The position numbers and the translations under genes are program-made. A model generated the notes under the pieces. The model was given only the letters and a program-made list of their open reading frames with translations, made no database searches and was not told where the DNA came from. Shown in pieces: positions 46,634 to 55,246 of a stretch of DNA of 64,000 bases (position 1 is its first letter; every line of letters begins with the position of its first letter). Origin of the DNA: Shinella yambaruensis (GTDB lineage: Bacteria; Pseudomonadota; Alphaproteobacteria; Rhizobiales; Rhizobiaceae); NCBI RefSeq assembly GCF_022899355.1, contig NZ_JALJCK010000006.1, positions 248,001 through 312,000 on the forward strand, written 5' to 3'.

Positions 46634-47383
46634 ATGAAAGATCCAGACAACATGCTCCTGCAGCAGGCCTGGTCGCCTGAATTCTTGTCCACGGCCAATA
46701 TCGAATCCGTGCAGACCGAATACGAGGTGCTGCACCTCATGCGCCAGTGCGCCACCCATTTCGGCTTCAGCCACTTCCTGGTGTCGCGCTTCCCGGCCAA
46801 CGAGCAGCAGCGTTTTGCCGAGCGGCTGATCGTCAGCAACTGGCCGGCCGATCTCGTGCGCAAGTACGATGCGATGAACCTCTTCCATCTGAGCCGGCTG
46901 GCGATCGAGACGGGCATGACGAAGCTGCCCGTGCAGGGCGACAGCTCGCTCCTCGCCCCGTCGGACTGGGAGAACGGCCAGGCCGGCGAGGCGATCGCGC
47001 TTGCCGAAAGCCACGGCCTTGCCGCCTCGACGGCCTTCCTTTTGCATTCCACGACATCGGATCCCTATCTGATGGCCTTTTCCGGCACGCAGGCCCCGCT
47101 TGCCCGCCGGGAGCTGACGGACCTGCATTTCGCCGCCCTCCAGCTTTTCGAGTGCCTTGAAAAGACCTTCGTGGCGGCCACGGCGAGCCGGGAGAAACTG
47201 TCGAGCCGCGAGGTCGAGTGCCTGCGCTGGGCGGCGGCCGGCAAGAGCAGCGACGAGATCGCCATCATCCTCGGCATCTCGGCCTATACGGTGAGCAGCT
47301 ATTTCAAGAGCGCGACCCGCAAGCTCAAGGCGGTCAACCGCATGCAGGCGATCGCCATCGCGCTGCGCCTGCGCCTCATCTGA
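46634..47383 (+). CDS. LuxR-family transcriptional regulator with autoinducer-binding-like domain
   Basis: 249 residues. The N-terminal 160 residues have the acyl-homoserine-lactone-binding fold pattern (THFGFSHFLVSRFP, NWPADLVRKYDA, then a W in PSDWENG). The C-terminal HTH begins KLSSREVECLRWAAAGKSSD and ends with the recognition helix. No synthase gene is nearby, so it is a possible solo LuxR protein. Similar proteins in rhizobia and Brucella (VjbR-like) control envelope and motility. The ligand is unknown. GGAAA precedes the ATG. Confidence 0.85.
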   Translation: MKDPDNMLLQQAWSPEFLSTANIESVQTEYEVLHLMRQCATHFGFSHFLVSRFPANEQQRFAERLIVSNWPADLVRKYDAMNLFHLSRLAIETGMTKLPVQGDSSLLAPSDWENGQAGEAIALAESHGLAASTAFLLHSTTSDPYLMAFSGTQAPLARRELTDLHFAALQLFECLEKTFVAATASREKLSSREVECLRWAAAGKSSDEIAIILGISAYTVSSYFKSATRKLKAVNRMQAIAIALRLRLI

Positions 47384-47608
47384 TTTCCCTCGCGTGAGGC
47401 TTCTGCCGGCGGACCGGGAAGGCGGGCCGATGCGCGGCCGGAAAGACGCGGTTTCCGGCCTTCTCTTGCCCTCGGTGCGGCAAGTTTCTATATGTCGCCC
47501 GAAAGACGCCGCGCCGATTGCGGGGCGCCGTCCTTGCGTCAAGCAAACCTCAGTGAAAGGTGCCCTGCGGCGGGCCTTCAAGCGCCGCAGCACCGGAACG
47601 GACCTCGC

Positions 47609-48805
47609 GTGAACAGTCTCGATTTCGATCGCAAGCCGGAAGATACCCTTGTCGTCGTCGCCATGTCGGGCGGCGTGGACAGCTCCGTCGTGGCCGGCAT
47701 CCTGAAACGCGAAGGCTACGACGTGCTCGGCATCACGCTGCAGCTCTACGACCATGGGGCCGCGGTGCACCGCGCCGGCTCCTGCTGCGCCGGCCAGGAT
47801 ATCGACGACGCGCGCCGGGTCTGTGAAACGCTGGGCATCCCGCACTACGTGCTCGACTATGAAAAGCGCTTCCGCGAGACGGTGATCAATCCCTTCGCCG
47901 AAAGCTACATTGCCGGTGAAACGCCGATCCCCTGCGTCGCCTGCAACCAGACCGTCAAGTTCGCCGACCTTTTGGCCACGGCCAAGGAGCTCGGCGCGGA
48001 TGCGCTCGCCACCGGCCATTACATCCGCTCCCGGCCGAACCCGGCGCCGGACGCGCCGCAGCGCCGCGCGCTCTATCGGCCGGTCGATGCCGAGCGCGAC
48101 CAGAGCTACTTCCTCTTCGCCACGACCCAGGAGCAGATCGATTATCTGCGCTTCCCCCTTGGCCATCTCTCGAAGGCCGAAACGCGGGCGCTTGCCGAGG
48201 AGATGGGCCTCGTCGTCGCCAAGAAGGCCGACAGCCAGGACATCTGTTTCGTGCCGCAGGGCAAATATTCCGACATCGTCAACAAGCTGAAGCCCAATGC
48301 GGCGCTTGCCGGCGACATCGTGCATATCGACGGCCGCGTGCTCGGCCGCCACGACGGCATCCTGCACTATACGATCGGCCAGCGCCGCGGCATCGGCATC
48401 GCGACGGGCGAACCGCTCTATGTCGTCTATCTCGACGCCCGCTCGCGCCGCGTCATCGTCGGCCCCAAGGAGGCGCTGGAAACGCGCCGCCTCTACCTGC
48501 GCGATATCAACTGGCTCGGCGACGGCGACCTGGAGGCCGTGGCCGCCGCGGGCTTCGACTGTTACGCCAAGGTTCGCTCGACGCGGCCGCCGCGCCCCGC
48601 CCGCCTCAAGTCCGGCCCCGGCGGCCTCTATGTGGAGCTTGCCGAAGGAGAGCCGGGTGTTGCGCCCGGCCAGGCCTGCGCGCTCTATTCCGGCGAAGGC
48701 GAGGACGCCCGCATCCATGGCGGCGGCTTCATCCTGCGTTCCGAGCGGGAACCGGCCGCCGAGGATGCCCTCAGGCGCATTCTGTCGACCCCGGCGGCGG
48801 CCTGA
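47609..48805 (+). CDS. mnmA: tRNA-specific 2-thiouridylase MnmA
   Basis: 398 residues. MnmA puts sulfur at U34 of Lys, Glu and Gln tRNAs. The PP-loop SGGVDS is at 20-25. The catalytic cysteines are in [15 protein letters not shown] and [13 protein letters not shown]. The start is a GTG at 47609, because no ATG precedes the ATP loop in a plausible position. A 225-base gap separates it from the LuxR gene. Confidence 0.96.
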   Translation: MNSLDFDRKPEDTLVVVAMSGGVDSSVVAGILKREGYDVLGITLQLYDHGAAVHRAGSCCAGQDIDDARRVCETLGIPHYVLDYEKRFRETVINPFAESYIAGETPIPCVACNQTVKFADLLATAKELGADALATGHYIRSRPNPAPDAPQRRALYRPVDAERDQSYFLFATTQEQIDYLRFPLGHLSKAETRALAEEMGLVVAKKADSQDICFVPQGKYSDIVNKLKPNAALAGDIVHIDGRVLGRHDGILHYTIGQRRGIGIATGEPLYVVYLDARSRRVIVGPKEALETRRLYLRDINWLGDGDLEAVAAAGFDCYAKVRSTRPPRPARLKSGPGGLYVELAEGEPGVAPGQACALYSGEGEDARIHGGGFILRSEREPAAEDALRRILSTPAAA

Positions 48806-48936
48806 ACACCCGCATCCGCCAAGGCCTTTGCGGACAAAGCGATTTTTGTGCGAAGGCCGCTTGACACCCGCGGGAACAGCACCCTATAAGCCGCGCACCG
48901 GACGGCAACGGACATCGTTCTGTTCCTCTTTCGGGC

Positions 48937-49013
48937 GGCGGAGTAGCTCAGTAGGTTAGAGCAGAGGAATCATAATCCTTGTGTCGGGGGTTCGAATCCC
49001 TCCTCCGCTACCA
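48937..49013 (+). tRNA. tRNA with CAU anticodon (Met, elongator-like)
   Basis: 77 bases with encoded CCA. The acceptor stem pairs GGCGGAG with CTCCGCT, with a G-U pair at the first position. The D arm AGCTCAG...TTAGAGCA, anticodon stem GAGGA/TCCTT with loop ATCATAA, and T arm GGGGGTTCGAATCCCTC are all complete. CAU can be Met or lysidine-modified Ile; the sequence favours elongator Met. It is intact and sits at the prophage edge. Confidence 0.95.
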
Positions 49014-49323
49014 TCAATGCAGTGCGTGGCAACTCTCCCGTTTTCCGGTGCGACAGGTTGAGCAACTCGGCTAGCGCGCCGTGGCCCCCTGTAGCTCGCC
49101 GCGAAATTTCGGAATTTTGACACGCGAAATCGGAATTTTTGAAATTCCGGACGGCGTGACAAAAACGGCTCCCAAACATCATTCGAAGGTTCTTTGAGAC
49201 CGTCTCCACGGCGCCAGTTGCTGACTGTGGAAAGAACACATCCCCGAGCTTGACGGACGCATATACCAGCGCCATTTACCCCGCCGGGGAAGGACATGCG
49301 GCATTACGAAACGAGGATACCGC
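49014..49323. other. Gap between tRNA and first prophage gene; likely att side
   Basis: 310 bases without a convincing gene. It is less GC-rich than the host sequence nearby (TTTGACACGCGAAATCGGAATTTTTG around 49115, shortened here to that trend). It joins the tRNA 3' end to prophage genes, so the attachment core should be the tRNA 3' part. The partner repeat would be right of the window. No integrase gene is present here. Frames reading back into the tRNA are artefacts. Confidence 0.45.
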
Positions 49324-49581
49324 ATGTCCGAAAAGTCTCTTACCTATGGCGAACGGCTCGCCGATGAATTTGACATCTATGTCTACTGCTATCGGTGCGA
49401 CAAGAATGTCAAAATCGACCCTACAAACATCGAGGAGAGCGCGCGGCCGTTAGGTCTCCGCTTCGTGTGTGTCGGGTGCGACGGGCGTGGCCAGTGCACC
49501 TGCATCCCGAAGTGGCGACCCTCCCTAGTCCCTGGCGAGCGCATACCCTACGGCTCAAGTCCTTTCCGTGGACCGAAATAA
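49324..49581 (+). CDS. Small zinc-ribbon-like prophage protein
   Basis: 85 residues. Pairs of cysteines (CYRC near residue 22, CVGC near 52, then CTC) suggest one zinc ribbon. The tail is proline-rich. GAGGA lies 7 bases before the ATG. It is the only rightward gene in the prophage part and lies between the tRNA and the convergent methyltransferase. I do not recognise a family. A role as a phage or moron regulator is possible. Confidence 0.6.
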   Translation: MSEKSLTYGERLADEFDIYVYCYRCDKNVKIDPTNIEESARPLGLRFVCVGCDGRGQCTCIPKWRPSLVPGERIPYGSSPFRGPK

Positions 49582-49606
49582 GCAAAAACTAGGCAAAACA
49601 ACATGT

Positions 49607-49637
49607 GAAGGGCCTCGGGCGCTGGCCGAGGCCCTTC
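49607..49637. terminator. Two-way intrinsic terminator
   Basis: GAAGGGCCTCGG (49607-49618) pairs perfectly with CCGAGGCCCTTC (49626-49637) around 7 bases. It stands between convergent genes, 2 bases from the methyltransferase stop. T-runs are short on both sides. Confidence 0.85.
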
Positions 49638-49639
49638 TT

Positions 49640-50551
49640 CTAGCATCCGCTCAGGTGGGCAGCCTTGAGAGTGCGCCACGCATACGCCGCAGCCAGGCTG
49701 ACCACCCCGTTACCGGCCGCATCGCATCGGTCCACCCGATCGGCCATCCCATCACCCAGTCCGAAAAGCTCGGGTTGAAGGTCAGGATGCCGGGCGAGGA
49801 TCGGGCTCCAGCGTTCAAACTCAGATGGAGCGGGTGGGAAGACGGGAAGCTGAAAGGACGCGTCGGGGTCGCCCCGCATGCCGTGATCAGCAACCATATC
49901 TGGGTCCAGACCCTCGCGGCCTTTCCGATCCCGAATTGTGATCCCGCTGCCGCCGCATCGTCTCTCATCCTCAGGAAGCCGTTCGCCAACTCCAGCTCGA
50001 TCTTGGTGCAATATCGGGACTTTGTCGGCGTGGGCCACAATGAAGAGCCGCCGACGCTGGTGGGGTGCGCCGACCTCTGCCGCAGAGAACAAGCCCGCTT
50101 TGATGCTGTAGCCCATTGCGGAAAGGTCTGCGAAGACGCTGGCGGCTCCCAGGGACAGGTGCCCTTCGACGTTTTCGAAGAAGCACCATTCGGGGTCCAT
50201 CTCCGCGACGATTCTGCGGACGTGCGGCCAGAGGTGGCGGGGATCGTCCTCGCCGCGCCGCTGGCCGGCAAAGCTGAAGGGCTGGCAGGGATAGCCGGCA
50301 GTGAGGAGATGAACGCGGCCGCGCCAAGGGCGGCCGTCGAAGGTGGTAACGTCAGACCAGACAGGAGCCTGATCCAGGGCCTCGTCGCCCATCCTCGCCA
50401 CGAGAGCGGCCGCAGGGAAGGCTTCCCGCTCGACGAAACAAACAGTTCGATAGGTGGGCTCGGCGATATGGAGGCCGAGTTCGAGGCCACCGACGCCTGC
50501 GCAGAGTGCGACGCCGGTGAAGGAAGGAACGTCAGGGGAATGTGAAGCCAC
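49640..50551 (-). CDS. Prophage DNA cytosine-C5 methyltransferase
   Basis: 303 residues. Motif I is FTGVALCAGVGGLELG near the start. Motif IV is AGYPCQPFSFAG with the catalytic cysteine. ENVEG is motif VI and QRRRLFIVA motif VIII. GDGMADRVDR with AAGNGVV closes the fold as motifs IX-X. It methylates cytosine in an unknown target, probably to protect phage DNA. The GTG at 50551 lies inside the com gene, with AAAGGA about 10 bases before it. Such overlap suggests translation coupled to com, as com-mom in Mu. Confidence 0.93.
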   Translation of the reverse strand: MASHSPDVPSFTGVALCAGVGGLELGLHIAEPTYRTVCFVEREAFPAAALVARMGDEALDQAPVWSDVTTFDGRPWRGRVHLLTAGYPCQPFSFAGQRRGEDDPRHLWPHVRRIVAEMDPEWCFFENVEGHLSLGAASVFADLSAMGYSIKAGLFSAAEVGAPHQRRRLFIVAHADKVPILHQDRAGVGERLPEDERRCGGSGITIRDRKGREGLDPDMVADHGMRGDPDASFQLPVFPPAPSEFERWSPILARHPDLQPELFGLGDGMADRVDRCDAAGNGVVSLAAAYAWRTLKAAHLSGC

Positions 50552-50720
50552 ACGAGTTGGTCCTTTTCGGTCGCTCGGGGCGATCGTGGAAGGGCTCGTG
50601 TGGCCTCAGATGATTGAGAGTGCCGCACCGGCGGCACTTGATTTCGATAACTCCGGCGATGGCGTGATGTCCAGCCCGAAACAGCAGGGCGCGGCAGGAG
50701 CCGCAACGGACGTTCCTCAT
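50532..50720 (-). CDS. com: Com-like zinc-finger translational activator
   Basis: 62 residues. It matches Mu Com: MRNVRCGSCRALLFRAG then IEIKCRRCGTLNHLRP, four cysteines that bind zinc. In Mu, Com melts an mRNA hairpin to allow translation of the DNA modification gene mom. Here the following gene is a cytosine methyltransferase, overlapping by 20 bases. The ribosome site GGGAGG lies 6 bases before the ATG. Its start overlaps the stop of a 24-codon frame. Confidence 0.88.
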   Translation of the reverse strand: MRNVRCGSCRALLFRAGHHAIAGVIEIKCRRCGTLNHLRPHEPFHDRPERPKRTNSCGFTFP

Positions 50721-50791
50721 GCGCGCCCTCCCTTGCCGCCAATGTAAGGAGCGGTAGGAGAGACCGGGGAGGCCGGTTGCATATTCACCAT
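50717..50791 (-). pseudogene. 24-codon frame, probable remnant of an adenine methyltransferase start
   Basis: The frame ends ATGA-overlapped with com. Its residues PVSPTAPYIGGK match the N-terminal S-adenosylmethionine loop seen in phage Dam-type (D12 class) methyltransferases, which begin near APYIGGKRXLA. After GGK the match stops and the frame closes four residues later. I infer a deletion that replaced a dam gene by com. It could also serve as a leader peptide for com. Confidence 0.45.
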
Positions 50792-50932
50792 TTCAAAAAG
50801 CTCACGACTCAGTCACATCAGATCCCGCCCTGCAGGGTACGGGTGTGACAGTTGTGCAATGCTGCTGTCGGACGGGTCAGGTCGCCAAACTTGGGCCCGT
50901 CGTTGAGGCGTTCCACCGCCTCGGCCACCCGG

Positions 50933-51139
50933 TCAGGCCGTGCGCCACACGAGAAAGACTGCACTCCCTGCACCGGCGAGGATTTGGATAACGAAGGCCG
51001 TCGGCAGGCCAATATCTGCGAAGATGGACATCACAAGAAGCCCGATCATCGCTGCCGCCGCGCCGCAGATCGCGCCAAACAGGCACGCTACCAATCTCAG
51101 GAGGCTTTCGGTCTCCTTTTTCATTGCTTTCTGCTCCAT
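50933..51139 (-). CDS. Small two-span membrane protein
   Basis: 68 residues with two hydrophobic segments (LVACLFGAICGAAAAMIGLLV and FVIQILAGAGSAVFLVW, each shortened). Its ATG shares one base with the gpD stop (TGATG), with GGAGG upstream, so translation is coupled to gpD. Holin or antiholin is possible by shape, but lysis genes normally lie elsewhere in P2-like phages. A superinfection or membrane role is an alternative. An in-frame ATG at 51184 is less likely. Confidence 0.65.
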   Translation of the reverse strand: MEQKAMKKETESLLRLVACLFGAICGAAAAMIGLLVMSIFADIGLPTAFVIQILAGAGSAVFLVWRTA

Positions 51140-52152
51140 CAGCTCTTGGCCTCCCTGTTCGCCACTTCGATGCTCATGATCCACCCGCCGTCATCGTCGA
51201 AGGTCCATTCGTGCTGGATGGAGGATGCCACGAGGTCGGCCGCATCGCGGCTCGCCCCGAAGCCTTGCAGCTTCACCGGCGCCCCGGCCATGGCATCCAC
51301 CATGCCGTCCGCTTCGAAGCTGCCGGAGATGCTGGAACGGGCTTCCTCGCCGATCTCGGCTTTGCCCGCCAGCTCCGCTTCGGCTTCAGAGCGGGCCGGA
51401 TGAAGGGAAAAGTACCGGCTTGCGGCACCAATCGACGTCCCTTCAAACAGCTTTTCAAGGCCGCTCACGAGGTCGAACCAACCTGTGGCGCTGTCCTTGA
51501 ACCGGCCTTTCGCCTCGCTGGAAATCTCAAAGCTGTGGCCGTGCTTGTAGGGGATGACGATCGTCGGAAGGGTGTGCCCGCTTGCCGTCTGACCGCTGTT
51601 TCGCATCGGCACCAACAGGGTGTTATTGGCATATTTTACAGTGCCTCCAAGTTCGGCCGCCAGTTCCTGGGCGAACGCGCTTCGCGGCTGACGCCAGCGG
51701 AGCCGGTAGGGCAGTTTGATCTTGTCGATGTCCGGGTGAACGATCGCACTCTTGCCAGCATGAGCCGCGATCTGCCGGAAGATGTCCCCGGCGGTCTTGT
51801 CGTCGAAATGCTCGCTGTCCGCATCCTTGTCCGCATCGACGAAATCCGACGATCGGGCGATGATGGTCATGAGGTCGCCGCTCTCGGGATCTCCTCCGAG
51901 ATGGTCGGACTGATAGGTGAACAGGCCGGCGTCCCGCAACCTGGTTTCCTCCCATCCGTAGATCAGCCGATATTTCGTGCCCTCGGCCGGACTGTCGGGA
52001 AAGGGGGGCGGCCAGGAAAACTCAAACTCGATCTCGTCCGCCTCACCGCCGTCGTTGTCGAGAAAGCTGACACGCGTCAGGCCCTTGCCCGACCAGGCCG
52101 GAATGAGGTCGAGCCCGCTCTGCCCGATGATGCGAACGATCGGTCGACGCAT
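51139..52152 (-). CDS. P2 gpD-like tail protein (late control protein D)
   Basis: 337 residues. The start PIVRIIGQSGLDL, the FEFSWPPPFPDS segment and GWEETRLRDAGLFTY identify the phage late control/gpD baseplate-hub family, related to gp27 of T4. In P2 gpD is part of the tail hub and needed for tail assembly. Gene order U-X-D here agrees with P2-like phages that keep X beside D. Confidence 0.9.
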   Translation of the reverse strand: MRRPIVRIIGQSGLDLIPAWSGKGLTRVSFLDNDGGEADEIEFEFSWPPPFPDSPAEGTKYRLIYGWEETRLRDAGLFTYQSDHLGGDPESGDLMTIIARSSDFVDADKDADSEHFDDKTAGDIFRQIAAHAGKSAIVHPDIDKIKLPYRLRWRQPRSAFAQELAAELGGTVKYANNTLLVPMRNSGQTASGHTLPTIVIPYKHGHSFEISSEAKGRFKDSATGWFDLVSGLEKLFEGTSIGAASRYFSLHPARSEAEAELAGKAEIGEEARSSISGSFEADGMVDAMAGAPVKLQGFGASRDAADLVASSIQHEWTFDDDGGWIMSIEVANREAKS

Positions 52153-52155
52153 CGG

Positions 52156-52380
52156 CTATTCCCACGGCAGGATGAGCGATGCGGTGGAGGTGGGCGTCCA
52201 GTCTGCCGGAGGGTAGACGGCCACCCCCTCCGGCACGAGGCCGAACACCATGATCGTGGCGAGGCCCGGATTGGCTGCCAACACGGCCTCCGTCGCGCCG
52301 AACCGCTCTGTCTGGAGCAGGCGCTTTGCGATGATGTCGATCCGCATACCGCCGTCCGGCACGATGAAGGGCGTGATCAC
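52156..52380 (-). CDS. P2 gpX-like tail protein
   Basis: 74 residues. The segment TEAVLAANPGLATI, then LVPEGVAVYPP and the final LPWE, is the Phage tail X signature, a LysM-like fold. The GTG at 52380 overlaps the gpU stop as GTGA, so translation is coupled. It probably binds the tail hub or peptidoglycan. It is 3 bases from gpD. Confidence 0.88.
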   Translation of the reverse strand: MITPFIVPDGGMRIDIIAKRLLQTERFGATEAVLAANPGLATIMVFGLVPEGVAVYPPADWTPTSTASLILPWE

Positions 52381-52847
52381 CGCAATCCTCCAAAGCTTTT
52401 GATGCGTGAAGCGTCGAGCAGCTGGAGTATCCGGAAGGGGAAGACGATAAGCCCGATCGTCACATCGACCTCGCGGCCGACGCCGTCGAAGGGGTGCAAG
52501 CGCTCTTCGTCCGTATCGAGCGTTTCGATCCCAACTAGGCCGGACGCCTGGCCGAGATAGTTCCCGCGCAGCCGCATGTACGGCACGACGGATTGCATCT
52601 CGTGATGCGCCTGGAGGATCGCATAGGCGTCGAGGCCACCGGTGACATGGGGGAAGGTCTTGGCGTCGATGGTGAGCGTGCGCGGCCCGAGGCCGGTCTT
52701 CTGATAGCTCATGCCGCTCGGCGTCGCATGCCCTGGCCAGCGCGCTTCGGAGGAAGAGGAAAGCCGCTGCGGGTTGAGACCGATGACGCTGAGCCGCGCT
52801 CCTCCGATGGAGATGAGGGCGCCGGTCGATTTGAAGGCCGGCTTCAT
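52377..52847 (-). CDS. P2 gpU-like tail terminator protein
   Basis: 156 residues. The segments TGALISIGGARL, GPRTLTIDAKTFPHVTGG and LGQASGLVGIETLDT match gpU. GpU caps the tail tube and joins the tape-measure end. Its ATG overlaps the gene T stop by 4 bases, showing coupled translation. Confidence 0.9.
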   Translation of the reverse strand: MKPAFKSTGALISIGGARLSVIGLNPQRLSSSSEARWPGHATPSGMSYQKTGLGPRTLTIDAKTFPHVTGGLDAYAILQAHHEMQSVVPYMRLRGNYLGQASGLVGIETLDTDEERLHPFDGVGREVDVTIGLIVFPFRILQLLDASRIKSFGGLR

Positions 52848-55246
52848 GCGAGGTTCCTCCCGGTCTCGGCATAGGATCGGGCCTGAGCCTGCCGAATGGC
52901 CCTGTTCTGCTCGCGGACCGACCGCATGGCCGCATGCTTGGAGTTGGGCGAGGATATGTTCTGCGTCAGCTTGACGCCGGTCGATTGCTGGACCGACGTG
53001 TGCTTCTCGCTGCCGGCATTACTTGTCCCGGCGCTGCCGGCGGGAATATAGGTCGGGCTGATGGTCGGGCTGACGGTGAAGCCAAGCATAGCCTTGATGC
53101 TGTCCGCGATGCTCTGCGCCGTCGACTTGGCCTCCTCGCCCTCGGCCGCGAGCGCGCTGGTATAAGCTGACATGCTGGCCGAAGCAGCCTTGTCCAGCTC
53201 GGCGGGACGGGCCAGCGGAAGCGGGATCAAGTCAGTGCTCTGACCGAGGTCATCGTTGTTCGGTCGTCGTGTCGGCTTCCCGACCGCGCCGGTCGAGCGT
53301 CCGAGATCGCTGCCATCAACATTCCGTTCGGCGCCCAGGGGAAGCTGCTCGGCATCACGGCCGTTGATCGTTGCGCGAACATGCTCGCGCAGCGCGAAGT
53401 CTTCGTCCGCCGCCGCCCCCCAAAGAAAGCGCTGCCAGAAACCCGGCTTGTTTTGCTCGCCTTCCATCCGGCTTTGGCCGTACTGCTGGTAAGCGTCGAC
53501 CATATCGAGCTTGCGGCTGGTCCCCGATTTTTCGAAGCCGAGAATGCCTTCGAAAAACCGATTGAGGCGTGCGCCACGATCATTGGCGGCTTGGATCGCG
53601 GCTTTCGTCTCGCCACTTGCATCCTCCGGCGCCTTGATCTGTTGGGGCTCCCGGTCGCCCTCCATCGCCTCCGACATCTCATTCATCGCTGCCGTGAGTG
53701 GAGGCAGGGCGTAGGCGGCAAGAAACTTGGCTTTCGCCGCGACATTGGAGGTGAAGCGGTCAAAAGCCGTCGAGGCATTGTCCGAGGCCTTCGCATAGTC
53801 GTCGAGCACGGTGCCTTCCGACTTGCCCATTTTCTCGATCTGCGACCGGACGCCGGTCAGGTCGCCGAGCACAGCCTGGATCGCGGCGCGGGCCTGTCTG
53901 TCCGGCAACAGTTCGGATAGCTTGAAGGGATTGTCGCCGACCTTTTTCCCGATCTGGTCGATAAGGGCGAGCACCGGCGACAGCCCGTCATCCTTGGCCT
54001 TCTTGAAGGTCTGCTCGACATTGATGCCGAGATCGGCAGCGTTCTTCACGAAGTCCGGGGCCGTGAACTTGTCGAGCATGTTCTCGAAGTTGGTCGCCGC
54101 CTCGTCACTCGATCCGGCTGTTGCGCGAATGGCCTGGGCCATCGCAACGAGCCCCTTTACCCCCTGCAAGCCGCTCTCTCCGACCGCAGACATCTTCGCT
54201 GCAAGCGAAGGGAAGTTACGGGCCATGTCGGGAACCTCGAACTGCCCCTCCTTACCGCCGAGCGCCATGGCATCATAGGCACTCATCATGTCGCCGGCGC
54301 CGATACCAAGGTTGTTGCGAAGAGCAATCGTGGTTGCCGCCGCGTCGCCGACATCGGCTTGGGAGGCCTTGGCAAAGACGATGGCATTCTCGGTCATGGC
54401 ACTGGCGTCTTGCGCCGAAAGCCCTCCTGACATCAGGCCACCAAAGACGCCCATGGCACCTTTCGCACCTATGCCCTTGCGCGCGCCGATCGCTGCAAGC
54501 TGGCGATCGTATCGCGCCTGGTCGGCTTCGCTGTATTGGCCAAGGACCATGAGCTGGTCGGATGTGAATTCATCGGCCATGGACGCGCGAATGGCGGCAC
54601 CGCTGACAACGGCCGCCGAGGCGAAAGCTCCACCGGCCATGTACGCGGCGCCGGCACCAAGCGGGAGGAAGGCATCGCCGCCGAGCCGATCGAAAGCAGC
54701 GCCGGCTGTCTGCGAGAACATGCCGCCCTGGCGACCCGGAACATGACCAGGGCCATAAGCGCGCCCGGTACCGCGGCCGTGCATCTGAAGCTGTCTGAGC
54801 TTCTGGCCGGTCGTGTCCGCCGCCCGACCTATCTGCTCGATGGCGTTCTCCGCAGCCTTCGCATCACTCTTCAGCGCGGAGAAGGCATTGTCATCGATCC
54901 GCCCGATCTTCTGCCGAGCCTCCGTTGCCTCCTGTCCGATAGCGCCGATGGCCCGCTTTGCGGTGTCCGCATCGGACTTCAGCCCAGTGAGGGCACCGTC
55001 ATCGATTCGGCCGATGGCATTGCGGACCTCGGAGGCTTCCTTGCCGATAGCGCCGAGCTTTCCCTTCGCGTCCGTAGCCTCTTTACCGAGGCGGTCGAGA
55101 TCGCTCGCGAGCCCGCCCGCGCCGTTGGTGCGGCCGAGCTGCTCGGCAGCTTTCTTTAGGTCCTTCAGATCGCGCTCGGCCTCCTCTGCCGGGCGCGAGA
55201 GCTGATTGAGCAGCCGAAGGCGAAGCGAAACGTCGAGGTCGCTCAC
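52844..55246 (-). CDS. Tail tape measure protein (gpT-like)
   Basis: 800 residues. The N-terminal 120 residues are helical repeats (the IGRIDDGAL and KIGRIDDNAF units). The middle shows GIGAKGAMGVFGGLMSGG and FASHF-like hydrophobic helices of the TP901 tape-measure core. The length, near 800 residues, sets a tail of P2-like size. The GTG start overlaps the frame of the gpE extension. The gene T position between E and U is the P2 order. Confidence 0.92.
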   Translation of the reverse strand: MSDLDVSLRLRLLNQLSRPAEEAERDLKDLKKAAEQLGRTNGAGGLASDLDRLGKEATDAKGKLGAIGKEASEVRNAIGRIDDGALTGLKSDADTAKRAIGAIGQEATEARQKIGRIDDNAFSALKSDAKAAENAIEQIGRAADTTGQKLRQLQMHGRGTGRAYGPGHVPGRQGGMFSQTAGAAFDRLGGDAFLPLGAGAAYMAGGAFASAAVVSGAAIRASMADEFTSDQLMVLGQYSEADQARYDRQLAAIGARKGIGAKGAMGVFGGLMSGGLSAQDASAMTENAIVFAKASQADVGDAAATTIALRNNLGIGAGDMMSAYDAMALGGKEGQFEVPDMARNFPSLAAKMSAVGESGLQGVKGLVAMAQAIRATAGSSDEAATNFENMLDKFTAPDFVKNAADLGINVEQTFKKAKDDGLSPVLALIDQIGKKVGDNPFKLSELLPDRQARAAIQAVLGDLTGVRSQIEKMGKSEGTVLDDYAKASDNASTAFDRFTSNVAAKAKFLAAYALPPLTAAMNEMSEAMEGDREPQQIKAPEDASGETKAAIQAANDRGARLNRFFEGILGFEKSGTSRKLDMVDAYQQYGQSRMEGEQNKPGFWQRFLWGAAADEDFALREHVRATINGRDAEQLPLGAERNVDGSDLGRSTGAVGKPTRRPNNDDLGQSTDLIPLPLARPAELDKAASASMSAYTSALAAEGEEAKSTAQSIADSIKAMLGFTVSPTISPTYIPAGSAGTSNAGSEKHTSVQQSTGVKLTQNISSPNSKHAAMRSVREQNRAIRQAQARSYAETGRNLA

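Noticed and set aside
46472-48718. 748-codon leftward frame opposite the LuxR gene and mnmA
   Set aside because: Antisense artefact of high GC; both plus-strand genes have complete motifs.
48956-49297. Leftward open frames reading back through the tRNA (ending with GFEPPTQGL-like residues)
   Set aside because: This is the classic false peptide made from the complement of a tRNA; there is no ribosome site or family.
50933-51139. Calling the two-span protein a holin
   Set aside because: Shape fits, but there is no lysin beside it, and P2-like lysis genes lie elsewhere; left as unknown membrane protein.
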